A stretch of DNA of 64,000 nucleotides from an uncultured Lachnospiraceae bacterium (lineage in GTDB: Bacteria; Bacillota; Clostridia; Lachnospirales; Lachnospiraceae). The stretch spans positions 1 through 64,000 of the forward strand of contig CAMBLG010000002.1 in assembly GCA_945868435.1 (NCBI GenBank). Direction: 5' to 3'. A program made the position numbers and the translations under genes. The first letter of the stretch is position 1; the number at the start of each line of letters is the position of its first letter. Shown one piece after another: positions 53,331 through 62,040 of the stretch. Below the pieces are notes generated by a model that was not told the origin of the DNA, searched no databases, and saw nothing but the letters and a program-made list of their open reading frames with translations.

Positions 53331-54751
53331 TACTGGAACTCCTCCTCTCTATCACCCTTAATCAAATTGGTAAATCCGATTAACGTAATACCCGCGCAGA
53401 CAATAAATACGAAAATACCAATTACAGAAGCCATCTTGAAGTTCGAGTAATCGTTCGTCAACGTGAACAACCAGGTTACCAAGAGGTCAATTTCCTTCGC
53501 CTGCGAATTCGCCATGGTCGGATTCGGCGTTGTATATCCATTTGTCAACAGATAGATTACGTTGAAGTTGTTAATATTTGATACAATTGATGTAATCAAG
53601 CTCGGTCCGGTGATGAAGAGCATGTACGGCATTGTAATCTTCCAGAAGATCTGGAACTCGGTAGCACCGTCAATCTTCGCGCTCTCCAGCTGATCATTCG
53701 GAATGTTCATCAAAATACCGGTGGCAATCAGCATCTGATATGGAACACCGACCCAGATATTGATCAGAACAATCATCACATGAGCCCAGCCAGGCTGCGA
53801 CAGGAACGGGATACCATTCTGTCCCTGTGCGATAATTCCCGCTTCCTTCAAGGCATCTACAATTCCCCACTGATTTGCAAGACCATTGATAATACCGTTA
53901 TCACTGAACATCTTGTTGATCAGAAGAAGCGTTACGAACTGTGGGATTGCAATTGTAACTACGAATAAGGTTCTCCACAGCTTCTTGCACTTAGTTCTCT
54001 CGTTGTTGATAAACTTTGCAAGTAAAATACCGCCAATATAAGTAGTAAAAGTTGCAAGAACTGCCCAGATCAAGGTCCATGCAAGAATTCTTACAAACGC
54101 ATAACCAAAGCTTACGGTCATACTGTTGGTAAACAAATTCTTAAAGTTCTTAAGTCCAACCCAGGTAAACAGGTAGGTCGGAGGCTGATGATTCTGATCA
54201 TAGTTGGTGAACGCAACGCAGATCATGAAAATCAGCGGAACAACTGTAAACACAAGAATACCGATACTCGGAAGTGTCAACAGCGTAATATGAAAGTTGC
54301 CATTAAATAATGACTTTACGTCCTCGACGAAACTGTTGATATGCTTTCCCTTCTCCTTCAGAACCTGAAGTTCATACACCTTCTTGATGTTGTTCAGATA
54401 CAACAGAACAAAGGCAACCAGCACCAGCATTCCAACTACGGAAAACAGCAGAATCAACAGTGAGTTATCATAATCATTAACGGTTTTTGTCATAGTTGCC
54501 GCGTCAAAAACCTCTTCTCTTTGAACAGTACCCAAAGTACCAAACTTAGCTAGATACGGTACTGAAAACAGAGCCGTAAATAAAATGACGCCAATTTCGA
54601 TCAGGGTCATAAGAATGCCCTTAATGATCTGCCCGCGCCCAAAATACCCCATACCCATAACCAGTAGGGATGATTTGGTCCAGAAATCGCCCTTTGCAAC
54701 TGCTGTACCAAATTCTTTAAAATAATTTTTAATTCCGTTTAAAAAATTCTT
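53330..54751 (-). CDS. malF: Maltodextrin ABC permease MalF-type
   Basis: 473 residues from the ATG at 54751 (AAAGGAG). It has an N-terminal extension with two or three extra helices (about 25-130), then the permease core with the EAA loop LESAKIDGATEFQIFWKITM. In MalF proteins the extra helices are typical. Its upstream gap of 151 bases contains a hairpin (54830-54859) that may limit transcription into the permeases, as is usual after binding-protein genes. Confidence 0.9.
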   Translation of the reverse strand, partial: KNFLNGIKNYFKEFGTAVAKGDFWTKSSLLVMGMGYFGRGQIIKGILMTLIEIGVILFTALFSVPYLAKFGTLGTVQREEVFDAATMTKTVNDYDNSLLILLFSVVGMLVLVAFVLLYLNNIKKVYELQVLKEKGKHINSFVEDVKSLFNGNFHITLLTLPSIGILVFTVVPLIFMICVAFTNYDQNHQPPTYLFTWVGLKNFKNLFTNSMTVSFGYAFVRILAWTLIWAVLATFTTYIGGILLAKFINNERTKCKKLWRTLFVVTIAIPQFVTLLLINKMFSDNGIINGLANQWGIVDALKEAGIIAQGQNGIPFLSQPGWAHVMIVLINIWVGVPYQMLIATGILMNIPNDQLESAKIDGATEFQIFWKITMPYMLFITGPSLITSIVSNINNFNVIYLLTNGYTTPNPTMANSQAKEIDLLVTWLFTLTNDYSNFKMASVIGIFVFIVCAGITLIGFTNLIKGDREEEFQ

Positions 54752-54829
54752 CATACACAAACTCCTTTGCAGAGTTATCTCATTCTTCGTTCGCCGCATG
54801 TCATATCCGAAATCCGGATATATAGAAAT

Positions 54830-54859
54830 CTGTAACCCACAGCTTTGTGTGGGTTACAG
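54830..54859 (-). terminator. Hairpin between the binding protein and malF
   Basis: Perfect 12-bp arms CTGTAACCCACA (54830-54841 with 54848-54859), 6-base loop, no long U-tract on the minus strand. It probably stabilises or partly terminates the binding-protein mRNA and sets the higher level of that protein. Confidence 0.8.
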
Positions 54860-54902
54860 ATCTATATTTAATTCAATGGAAATTCCATTCCGTTACCGGA
54901 AT

Positions 54903-56222
54903 TTATTCTGCCGGAGCAGTAATACCAGCTACTGCCTCATCAAGAGCTGCCTGGTAATCAGTTACAGTACCCTCTGCAAGGTTCTTACCAAGTGTAGCTG
55001 CCGGATCCCAATACTTTCCGCCTACACGCTGTGGATCAGCGTATGGAGACTGAGCAACCAGAGCTGCGATAGCAGGAGAAGCCATAACTTCTTCTGAAGA
55101 ACCAGCTACTGTATTTGCAGGACCCTCACCAGTTGCCTCGAAGATTGCAAGCTGGCTTGCCTCGTTAGAGATGAACTCAGCAAGAAGCATAGACCAACCA
55201 ACGTTCTCAGAGTATGCGTTAACACCAACAAGCTTGTATCCAGCGTATGAACCCTGCTGTACCTGTGCACCATTTACTGTGAAGGTAGGAAGCTTTGTAG
55301 CTGCATATCCATCACCGTAAGCTGCCTGAATATCTCCAGATCTCCAAGTACCATCTACATAAGCCTTGATGTTGCAATCACCCTCGGCAAGCTTAGCAGA
55401 GAAATCTGTATCTGTAATGTTGATAAATGCAGGATCTGCTGCTATCTTAGCACATGCCTCAGCTACAGCAACACCGGTCTCGTTGTTCCAGTCACATGAG
55501 TTAGACTGATCCTCGTTCATAGAAAGAGTACATCCAGCGCCTGAGAACATACCATACAGATACCAAGCACCGCTCATCTCCATACCTACCTGAACACCAG
55601 CCTCGTTAGCCTTTGCAAGAAGAGCATCCCAAGACTGAACATCTTCCTCAGAGAATACAGTTGAATCATAGAATAAGAAGTATCCGTTAGAAGCTGTCAG
55701 AGGATAAGCGTAAAGCTTTCCATCTACAGAAGCAGCATCTACAGCACCAGCAGAGTTTGTCTCTGATGGGTTGTATGTGTAAGTAGCCTCAACCGGCTGA
55801 AGTGCACCAGCGTTAACAAGTTCTGTTACCTGGTCATCAGCGAATACATATACATCAGCAGCTGCGGTCACGTCCTCAAGAACGCGGTCCTTACACTCTG
55901 CCTCAGACTGAGCACCAATTGTGATGTCGAAATCTACCTCAGAGTATGTCTGCTTGAAGTTCTCAACGATCTGAGCCATAACCTCCTGGTATGCAGGGGT
56001 CTCAGAGCACCACAGATCAAGAGCTACAGTTCCCTCTGTTGCTGCGATCAGGTTAGCAATCGGATCTTCAGCTGTGTCCCCACCAGCCTGGCTGTCCTCA
56101 GCTGCAGGAGCCTGTGTATCAGGGGTGTTGTTTGTTGTTCCTTCGTCCTTGTTGCCACATCCAGCAAACAGAGTAGCTGTCATAGCTGCAACAAGCATCA
56201 ATGATAATACTTTCTTTTTCAT
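54903..56222 (-). CDS. malE: Maltodextrin-binding lipoprotein
   Basis: 439 residues. Signal peptide with lipobox ATLFAGCGNK (Cys about 22), a Thr/Gln/Asp-rich linker, then an SBP_bac family 1 fold (LDLWCSETPAYQEVMAQIVE). It captures maltooligosaccharides and hands them to MalFG. The codon use is strikingly biased and regular, which suits a highly expressed protein. GGAGAGGAAGACA precedes the ATG. Confidence 0.88.
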   Translation of the reverse strand: MKKKVLSLMLVAAMTATLFAGCGNKDEGTTNNTPDTQAPAAEDSQAGGDTAEDPIANLIAATEGTVALDLWCSETPAYQEVMAQIVENFKQTYSEVDFDITIGAQSEAECKDRVLEDVTAAADVYVFADDQVTELVNAGALQPVEATYTYNPSETNSAGAVDAASVDGKLYAYPLTASNGYFLFYDSTVFSEEDVQSWDALLAKANEAGVQVGMEMSGAWYLYGMFSGAGCTLSMNEDQSNSCDWNNETGVAVAEACAKIAADPAFINITDTDFSAKLAEGDCNIKAYVDGTWRSGDIQAAYGDGYAATKLPTFTVNGAQVQQGSYAGYKLVGVNAYSENVGWSMLLAEFISNEASQLAIFEATGEGPANTVAGSSEEVMASPAIAALVAQSPYADPQRVGGKYWDPAATLGKNLAEGTVTDYQAALDEAVAGITAPAE

Positions 56223-56315
56223 TGTCTTCCTCTCCTTTTTTGAATGATTTACAAAAGTATTTATATAAAACGCATCCGCGCTCTATATCGAGTACATAAA
56301 AGATCGGTGCAGGTT

Positions 56316-57821
56316 CTACCTGCGATACACTGCTGCGAGGTTTCGAATCCATGCTCTGCGGCTCTCGTCCAGCTGTTCTTTATTCAATCTCCAACGCCAA
56401 TTGTATCCAACTGTGGCCGGGGCATTCATGCGTGCCTCATTGCCAAGCTTCAACACATCCTGCATCTGGATAATCGCAATATCCGCAATACTTGCATATG
56501 CGCATCGAATCAGTGCATCCGGAATCTCTTCCTGGCTGTCTATATTCAGGTATTCATACAGATAAGCCAATTCATATTCCGTCTTCTCCCGAAAATATCC
56601 TACAATCGTTTCATTGTCATGGGTACCTGCATAAACAGTCAGATGTCTGTCCGCATAATTATGGGGGAGATGTTCATTGGCAGTATCTCCGTCAAAGGCA
56701 AACATGAGAACCTTCGTTCCCATCCATTCCGATTTGGATAGAAGCTTTTTCACTCCCGGAATCAAGACCTTGCATCCATAATCGTCAGCAATCAGTCCCT
56801 TATCTCCAACCGCCATGCGGATTGCATCCACCAGCTTCTTGCCCGGCCCCTTCTGCCACTTTCCACCGAAAGCATTTTCTGCTCCCCACGGAACCATATA
56901 GCTCTTAACAAATCCGTTAAAATGGTCAATACGAAGTAAGTCAAAGTTCTCTGCACAGCATTCCATTCTCCTCCGCCACCATGCAAACCCGTCGTTTTCC
57001 ATTTGTGTCCAGTCATACAATGGGTTTCCCCACACCTGCCCGGTCTCTGAAAACTTATCGGGAACTGCAGCGGCCACATAAGTCGGATTACCATCCGCAT
57101 CCAGCTGGAACAGTTCACTGTGCGCCCAAGTATCCGCACTGTCGAGTCCCACATAAAACGGAACATCTCCAATCAGCTGCACCCCTCTGGAGTTCGCATA
57201 TTCTCGTAATTTTGACCACTGTTCGTAGAACTTATATTGGCAAAACCCCCAAAACCTGATGTCATTATACAACACTTTTCGGCATTTTGCAAGCGCAACC
57301 GGTTGCTTTTTTTTAATTTCTTCCGGCCACTCCTGCCAGCACTTATTTTCATGCTGTTCTTTCAATGCCATAAACAGCATATAATCCTCCAACCAGTCCT
57401 GATTGCGTTCAAGGAACGAGACAAATCCTGCGTCCTCCTGATTGAATCTCTCATATGCTTTTTTCAAAATATGGATTCGATTCTCAAACATTACGGCATA
57501 ATCAATGGCCGATTCATCGGTTCCCCAATTATAACAGTGAATCTCCTCCGCCGTCAGCAGATGCTCCTCTACCAGTTCATCCAAATCAATCAGATATGGA
57601 TTCCCCGCAAATGCTGACATTGCCTGATACGGGCTATCGCCATAGCTGGTCGGTCCCATCGGAAGCACCTGCCAGTATTTCTGCTTCAAATCAACAAGAA
57701 GATCCACAAACCGGAACGCTGCCTTTCCCAATGTACCAATTCCGTACGGAGACGGAAGGCTGGATACGGCAAGAAGGATTCCCGAACCTCTCGTTATATT
57801 CTGTGCGCCCAAAATTCCCAC
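56316..57821 (-). CDS. malQ: 4-alpha-glucanotransferase (amylomaltase)
   Basis: 501 residues. GH77 enzyme: ARGSGIL-like opening with SSLPSPYGIGTLG, VQLIGDVPFYV, RIDHFNGFVKSYMVPWG (nucleophile region), IADDYG and the late YAGTHDNETIVGY. It rearranges maltodextrins, releasing glucose. It is the first gene of the mal operon with its promoter at 57916. The start is a GTG at 57821 with GATGAGG close by; a TTG 9 bases further on is an alternative. Confidence 0.92.
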   Translation of the reverse strand: MGILGAQNITRGSGILLAVSSLPSPYGIGTLGKAAFRFVDLLVDLKQKYWQVLPMGPTSYGDSPYQAMSAFAGNPYLIDLDELVEEHLLTAEEIHCYNWGTDESAIDYAVMFENRIHILKKAYERFNQEDAGFVSFLERNQDWLEDYMLFMALKEQHENKCWQEWPEEIKKKQPVALAKCRKVLYNDIRFWGFCQYKFYEQWSKLREYANSRGVQLIGDVPFYVGLDSADTWAHSELFQLDADGNPTYVAAAVPDKFSETGQVWGNPLYDWTQMENDGFAWWRRRMECCAENFDLLRIDHFNGFVKSYMVPWGAENAFGGKWQKGPGKKLVDAIRMAVGDKGLIADDYGCKVLIPGVKKLLSKSEWMGTKVLMFAFDGDTANEHLPHNYADRHLTVYAGTHDNETIVGYFREKTEYELAYLYEYLNIDSQEEIPDALIRCAYASIADIAIIQMQDVLKLGNEARMNAPATVGYNWRWRLNKEQLDESRRAWIRNLAAVYRR

Positions 57822-57915
57822 CTCATCTACACGGTTCCGTTATCAGCCGTTCTCACGTTCCTGTTTTCCGAAACATCCGGCCAATATGTTTTCGTGTTTT
57901 TTCGTATCTGTCTTA

Positions 57916-57944
57916 ATTTTAGATTCGTTTTGGTGGTTTGTCAA
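57916..57944 (-). promoter_or_regulatory. Promoter of the mal operon
   Basis: Minus strand TTGACA (57939-57944), 17-base spacer, TAAAAT (57916-57921), about 90 bases before malQ. The 70 bases upstream on the minus strand have runs such as TTTTTCACG and TTTCCG but no clear palindrome. Confidence 0.8.
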
Positions 57945-58031
57945 CGTTTTTCACCCCTCTAGAATCATTTTTTCCGTTTTTCACGTATTTATTTACTTGT
58001 TTTTGTATATATTCACAACAATATATAATGC

Positions 58032-58089
58032 TTTTTTCGAAAAAAAAGTTTTCGAAACAATTGCGATACGCCGCACCTTGTTTTATAAT
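58032..58089 (+). promoter_or_regulatory. Promoter and operators of the LacI-type regulator
   Basis: Promoter TTGCGA (58061-58066), 17-base spacer, TATAAT (58084-58089). Just upstream lie two palindromes with TTTCGAAA cores (58035-58042 and 58050-58057), 15 bases apart, in a TTTTTTCGAAAAAA/GTTTTCGAAAC context. LacI-family operators are palindromes with a central CG, so they probably bind the regulator itself. Confidence 0.65.
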
Positions 58090-58135
58090 ATCAAGTATGT
58101 AAATTTGGAAAGAGATTCTATAATAGGAGAAGACT

Positions 58136-59131
58136 ATGGCTACAATCAAAGATATCGCGAATCGGCTCGGGGTGTCGGTGAGCACTGTTTCTAAAGGGCT
58201 GAACGGGGCCAGCGACATCAGTGAAGAGTTGCGGCAGATGGTTTTGGACACTGCTGTGGAGATGGGCTACGCCACCAAGCGCTCAAAGAAAACGGAGAAC
58301 CGCAAACTATGCATTTTTATCGAAAACATGAACTATGAATCGATTGACGAGTTCGGCTATGATATCGTCCTCGGTTTCAAGCAAAATGCGTTCCGGCACA
58401 ATTGGGATGTAGATATCGTTCCAATTACACCCACATTTCAAGCTGAAGAAAAATACGACACATATATGCTGAAGAATGGCTACTGCGGAGCCTTTCTCGT
58501 AGGCTTCGCGCTACACGATGAATGGATGAGGCAGCTGGAAGATACAACAATGCCCACAGTGCTGTTCGATAACTTTATTGCCAACAACCCCAATGTATGC
58601 TACATCGGAACGGACAGCTACGAGGGAATCGGCATGGCAGTCAACCATTTGTTTAAATTAGGCCACAGAGATATTGCATTTCTAAATGGTTCCCTGTACT
58701 CCATGGTATCCGATCAGAGACAGGAAGCATTTGAGAGTTCTATGACCGAACTTGGACTTGAAATCCGCCCTGACCTCATGGCCCGCGGCTACTATGTGTC
58801 CGACAGTGCCAAGTACCACGTTCCCGGATTTCTTGCAGCCGGAGCCACAGCGATTGTCTGCGGTAACGACCTGATTGCAAAGGGTGTCATGGAAGAATGC
58901 GTACAGAGGGGATTCCGTGTGCCGGAGGATATCAGTGTGATCGGCTTTGATGATATCTCACTGGCCGCCACCTACAATCCGCCTCTCACGACCATTCGCC
59001 AGGAACGCAACGAACTGGGAAAATGTGCATACGTTATTTTAAATTCCCTGATTCATCACATTTCCATCAGTAAGACACTGCTCCGACCGAAGCTGATCGA
59101 GCGGGAGTCCACCACACGCAGAGAGGGATAA
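58136..59131 (+). CDS. LacI/MalR-family transcriptional regulator
   Basis: 331 residues. The N-terminal HTH TIKDIANRLGVSVSTVSKGL and hinge are followed by a periplasmic-binding-protein-like effector domain (about 60-330; VLFDNFIANNPNVCYIGTDS, VIGFDDISLAATYNPPLTTI). Divergent from malQ, so it probably controls the maltodextrin genes and itself. GGAGAAGACT precedes the ATG. The terminator at 59146-59183 follows. Confidence 0.92.
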   Translation: MATIKDIANRLGVSVSTVSKGLNGASDISEELRQMVLDTAVEMGYATKRSKKTENRKLCIFIENMNYESIDEFGYDIVLGFKQNAFRHNWDVDIVPITPTFQAEEKYDTYMLKNGYCGAFLVGFALHDEWMRQLEDTTMPTVLFDNFIANNPNVCYIGTDSYEGIGMAVNHLFKLGHRDIAFLNGSLYSMVSDQRQEAFESSMTELGLEIRPDLMARGYYVSDSAKYHVPGFLAAGATAIVCGNDLIAKGVMEECVQRGFRVPEDISVIGFDDISLAATYNPPLTTIRQERNELGKCAYVILNSLIHHISISKTLLRPKLIERESTTRREG

Positions 59132-59145
59132 CAAATAGGTATAGC

Positions 59146-59183
59146 AAAAGCCACACTTGCGAGCACTCGCAAGTGTGGCTTTT
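59146..59183. terminator. Perfect long hairpin between the regulator and tRNA-Tyr
   Basis: Perfect 18-bp inverted repeat (59146-59163 with 59166-59183) with a 2-base spacer, AAAAGCCACACTTGCGAG, flanked by A and T. It ends the regulator transcript on the plus strand and the tRNA transcript on the minus strand. Confidence 0.9.
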
Positions 59184-59187
59184 CCAA

Positions 59188-59269
59188 TGGGCAGAGGTGG
59201 ATTCGAACCACCGAAGCAATTTGCAGCAGATTTACAGTCTGTCCCCTTTGGCCACTCGGGAATCTGCCC
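59188..59269 (-). tRNA. tRNA-Tyr (GTA anticodon)
   Basis: 82 bases on the minus strand. Acceptor stem GGGCAGA/TCTGCCC with discriminator A; D-loop CCGAGTGGCCAAAGGG; anticodon loop ACTGTAAAT with GTA; long variable arm (class II); T-loop GGTTCGAATCC. CCA is not encoded. Single tRNA, not part of a cluster in the window. Confidence 0.95.
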
Positions 59270-59673
59270 ATTCCATATGTAGCATTGTCCGGATAAACGA
59301 TCCTGACAAGATAGAAGTATAGCATAGCATGTCTCTGTTGGCAAGCAATTTTTGCGCTTTCTTAATCGATCGCTTTTGCGGTTTTTTGAAAGACAAAAAC
59401 AAAGTAAAAAAGACAGCACCGAACGCTGTCTTTTTAGGAGAAGGTATTTTTACTATGGGGTATAGTAAAAACTATATATAATGTATTGGGGGGTTTTTAC
59501 GGTTATTATAGTACCATGTTTCCGTGGATAAGTGTGCACAAAGTTCACAAAATTTGGTTTTCATTTCTGTACAGATTGTACAGTACCTAAGTCACACTTT
59601 TCCACACTATCCACGAATTATTCACAAAAACATGCCATTCAAGGTCAATTTCTTGCCATCCAAGGTTAAAACC
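59270..59673. other. Intergenic region with hairpins and DnaA-box-like sites
   Basis: About 400 bases without a gene. It includes a terminator-like hairpin AAAAAGACAGC/GCTGTCTTTTT (59407-59435), a hairpin TTTTTACTAT/ATAGTAAAAA (59447-59456 with 59462-59471), paired TGTACAG units (59567-59583), and DnaA-box-like 9-mers at 59523-59531 (reverse), 59598-59606, 59607-59615 and 59618-59626. It lies downstream of ftsH and upstream of tRNA-Tyr. Confidence 0.55.
59523..59626. promoter_or_regulatory. Cluster of DnaA-box-like sequences
   Basis: TTTTCCACA (59598-59606) and TTATTCACA (59618-59626) fit the TTWTNCACA consensus. CTATCCACG (59607-59615) and TTATCCACG on the minus strand (59531-59523) are near matches. 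Three of them follow each other at 9- and 11-base steps, about one helical turn. Confidence 0.5.
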
Positions 59674-61494
59674 TTACGCAAACAACCCCTCAAACTCTTC
59701 CCTTGTAATCTTCTCTTTTTCAAGAAGAAGCTCCGCACAGCGATCCAACACATCGCGATACTCACCGATAATCTTCTTCGCCTGATCATAGGCGTGATCG
59801 ATAATGCTCTTGACCTCCGCGTCGATTGCGCTGGCAACGCCTTCACTGTAGCCTCTGGCATGGGCGAGATCCCGGCCGATAAACACTTCATCGTCATCAT
59901 CCTTGTAGCAGATCAAACCGATATTTTCAGACATTCCATATCGTGTCACCATATCCCGCGCCATCTGAGTTGCCTGCTTGATATCCTGGGACGCACCGGT
60001 GGTAATGTCGTCAAAGACCAGTTCTTCCGCCACTCGTCCACCCAGGTCCACAATGATCTCCTGCAGCATCCGGCCTTTGGAATTGAACATCTCATCCCGC
60101 TCCGGCAATGGCATGGTGTAACCGGCAGCCCCTGCACCGGTCGGAATAATGGATACCGTATGCACCGGTCCCACATCCGGCAGCACATGAAACAGAATCG
60201 CGTGTCCAGCCTCATGAAATGCCGTAATACGTTTCTCCTTCTCAGAGATCACACGGCTGCGTTTCTCTGCACCGATTCCCACTTTGATAAAGGCTTTCTG
60301 GATATCCGGCTGTGTAATAAATGCTCTTCCATCCTTCGCTGTGATGATCGCAGCCTCGTTCAAAAGATTCTCCAGGTCTGCCCCTGTAAAGCCTGCAGTG
60401 GTCTGTGCCACCTGCTTCAAGTCTACGTCTTCGCCAATCGGCTTGTTCTTCGCATGCACCGCGAGAATCTCCTCGCGCCCTGCCACATCCGGTCTACCCA
60501 CCACGATCTTGCGGTCAAACCGGCCCGGACGCATAATGGCCGGGTCCAGGATATCCACACGATTGGTAGCCGCCATAACAATGATGCCCTCGTTGATGCC
60601 AAATCCGTCCATCTCCACCAGCATCTGGTTCAAGGTCTGCTCACGCTCGTCGTGTCCGCCGCCCATACCGGTTCCTCTGCGTCTTGCCACAGCGTCAATC
60701 TCGTCAATAAAAACGATACATGGCGCGTTTTTCTTCGCATCCTCAAACAGGTCACGAACGCGGGAAGCTCCGACACCGACAAACATCTCAACGAAATCAG
60801 AACCGGAAATACTGAAAAATGGCACCCCGGCCTCTCCTGCAATGGCCTTGGCCAAAAGCGTCTTACCGGTTCCGGGAGGTCCCACCAGAAGCACTCCCTT
60901 CGGTATGCGGGCTCCAAGCTTCGTATATTTGCGTGGGTCCTTCAGGAAGTCAACGATCTCCTCCAGTTCTTCCTTCTCTTCTCTGAGTCCGGCAACATTT
61001 TCAAAACGCGTCTGGTTATCCTCATCCGTGGACAGCTTTGCACGATTTTTGCCAAAATTCATCATCTTGCCGCCGCTGTTGTTGGCCGCCGCATTGTTGC
61101 TCATGATCATAAACAGAATGAACAGCGCTCCGAAGATCAACAGATACGGCAGAAGCGTCATGATCCAGCTCTCCGCCGGGACCTCAGAAACTGTGTAGTT
61201 CACATAGCCGGCATCCTCCATGGCAAGCTGCAGTTCGTTGACATCCGAGGTGTAGAGCACACTCTGTGAGCCATTCTTCAAGGTCACCTTCAGACTTCCT
61301 GTAGGAATCTCCCGATTCTGCACCACCGTGACGGCAGTGACATTTCCAGCCTCAATGTCCTTCATGAATTGTGCCTTGGTATATGAGCTCGTAGCGCTGG
61401 AGCCACTGAGCCAGAACCAGATTAATATGACAAGCAGGATCAGCATTCCATAAATGCCGAAACCGCGGTAGTTGCTTCGATTATTTGTATTCAA
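59674..61494 (-). CDS. ftsH: ATP-dependent membrane zinc protease FtsH
   Basis: 606 residues. Two membrane helices (about 12-32 and 112-132) flank an external domain. AAA domain with Walker A GPPGTGKT (205-212), Walker [19 protein letters not shown], then the zinc protease motif HEAGH (427-431) and a C-terminal helix. It degrades damaged or regulatory membrane proteins, including SpoVM-related substrates in sporulating cells. It follows hpt by 12 bases in the conserved spoIIE-tilS-hpt-ftsH order. Confidence 0.97.
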   Translation of the reverse strand: MNTNNRSNYRGFGIYGMLILLVILIWFWLSGSSATSSYTKAQFMKDIEAGNVTAVTVVQNREIPTGSLKVTLKNGSQSVLYTSDVNELQLAMEDAGYVNYTVSEVPAESWIMTLLPYLLIFGALFILFMIMSNNAAANNSGGKMMNFGKNRAKLSTDEDNQTRFENVAGLREEKEELEEIVDFLKDPRKYTKLGARIPKGVLLVGPPGTGKTLLAKAIAGEAGVPFFSISGSDFVEMFVGVGASRVRDLFEDAKKNAPCIVFIDEIDAVARRRGTGMGGGHDEREQTLNQMLVEMDGFGINEGIIVMAATNRVDILDPAIMRPGRFDRKIVVGRPDVAGREEILAVHAKNKPIGEDVDLKQVAQTTAGFTGADLENLLNEAAIITAKDGRAFITQPDIQKAFIKVGIGAEKRSRVISEKEKRITAFHEAGHAILFHVLPDVGPVHTVSIIPTGAGAAGYTMPLPERDEMFNSKGRMLQEIIVDLGGRVAEELVFDDITTGASQDIKQATQMARDMVTRYGMSENIGLICYKDDDDEVFIGRDLAHARGYSEGVASAIDAEVKSIIDHAYDQAKKIIGEYRDVLDRCAELLLEKEKITREEFEGLFA

Positions 61495-61506
61495 TGTACT
61501 ATTCTC

Positions 61507-62040
61507 CTATTCCTCTACAAAGCCAATATATGGCAGATTGCGATATCTCTGGTCGTAATCCAGGCCGTATCCCACCACGAATTTATCCGGAATCACAAAG
61601 CCTGTATAATCCACCTGCAGTCCTTCCACTACGCGGCGGTCCGGCTTATCCAGCAGTGTACAGATCGTAAGGGTTTTCGGATGCCGGCTCTCAAAGAGAC
61701 TCATGAGGCGGCTTAACGTATTGCCGGAATCAACGATATCCTCCACAATGATAACATTTTCACCCTCGATGGAATGCTCCAGATCCTTTTTGACGTTGAC
61801 CACCCCCGATGACTTGGTGGATGCCCCGTAGCTGGATACGGACATAAAATCAATCGTCATGGGCAGCTCTATCCGCTTGGCCAGCTCTGTTGTAAAGAAA
61901 ATGGATCCCTTCAGAATGCACACCAGATATACGGATTCCCCTCGGAAACGCTCTGTGATCTGCGCTCCGATCTCTGCGATCCGCTTGTCAAGCTGCTCCT
62001 CGGTCAGATAAACCGATATGTTATGCTTTTTACTATAATC
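61507..62040 (-). CDS. hpt: Hypoxanthine phosphoribosyltransferase
   Basis: 177 residues from the ATG at 62040, with AGGAGGATCTGACA upstream; a longer in-frame reading lies inside tilS and is rejected. PRPP-binding motif NVIIVEDIVDSGNTLS, substrate loop LKGSIFFTTELAKRI, and the C-terminal FVVGYGLDYDQRYRNLPYIG. It salvages hypoxanthine and guanine to IMP and GMP. Its start overlaps the tilS end by 8 bases, so the genes are coupled. Confidence 0.95.
   Translation of the reverse strand, partial: DYSKKHNISVYLTEEQLDKRIAEIGAQITERFRGESVYLVCILKGSIFFTTELAKRIELPMTIDFMSVSSYGASTKSSGVVNVKKDLEHSIEGENVIIVEDIVDSGNTLSRLMSLFESRHPKTLTICTLLDKPDRRVVEGLQVDYTGFVIPDKFVVGYGLDYDQRYRNLPYIGFVEE

Noticed and set aside
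59524-61269. 581-codon frame on the plus strand opposite ftsH
   Set aside because: Its composition (many His, Cys, Arg) is that of an antisense shadow, and ftsH on the other strand is complete with all motifs.
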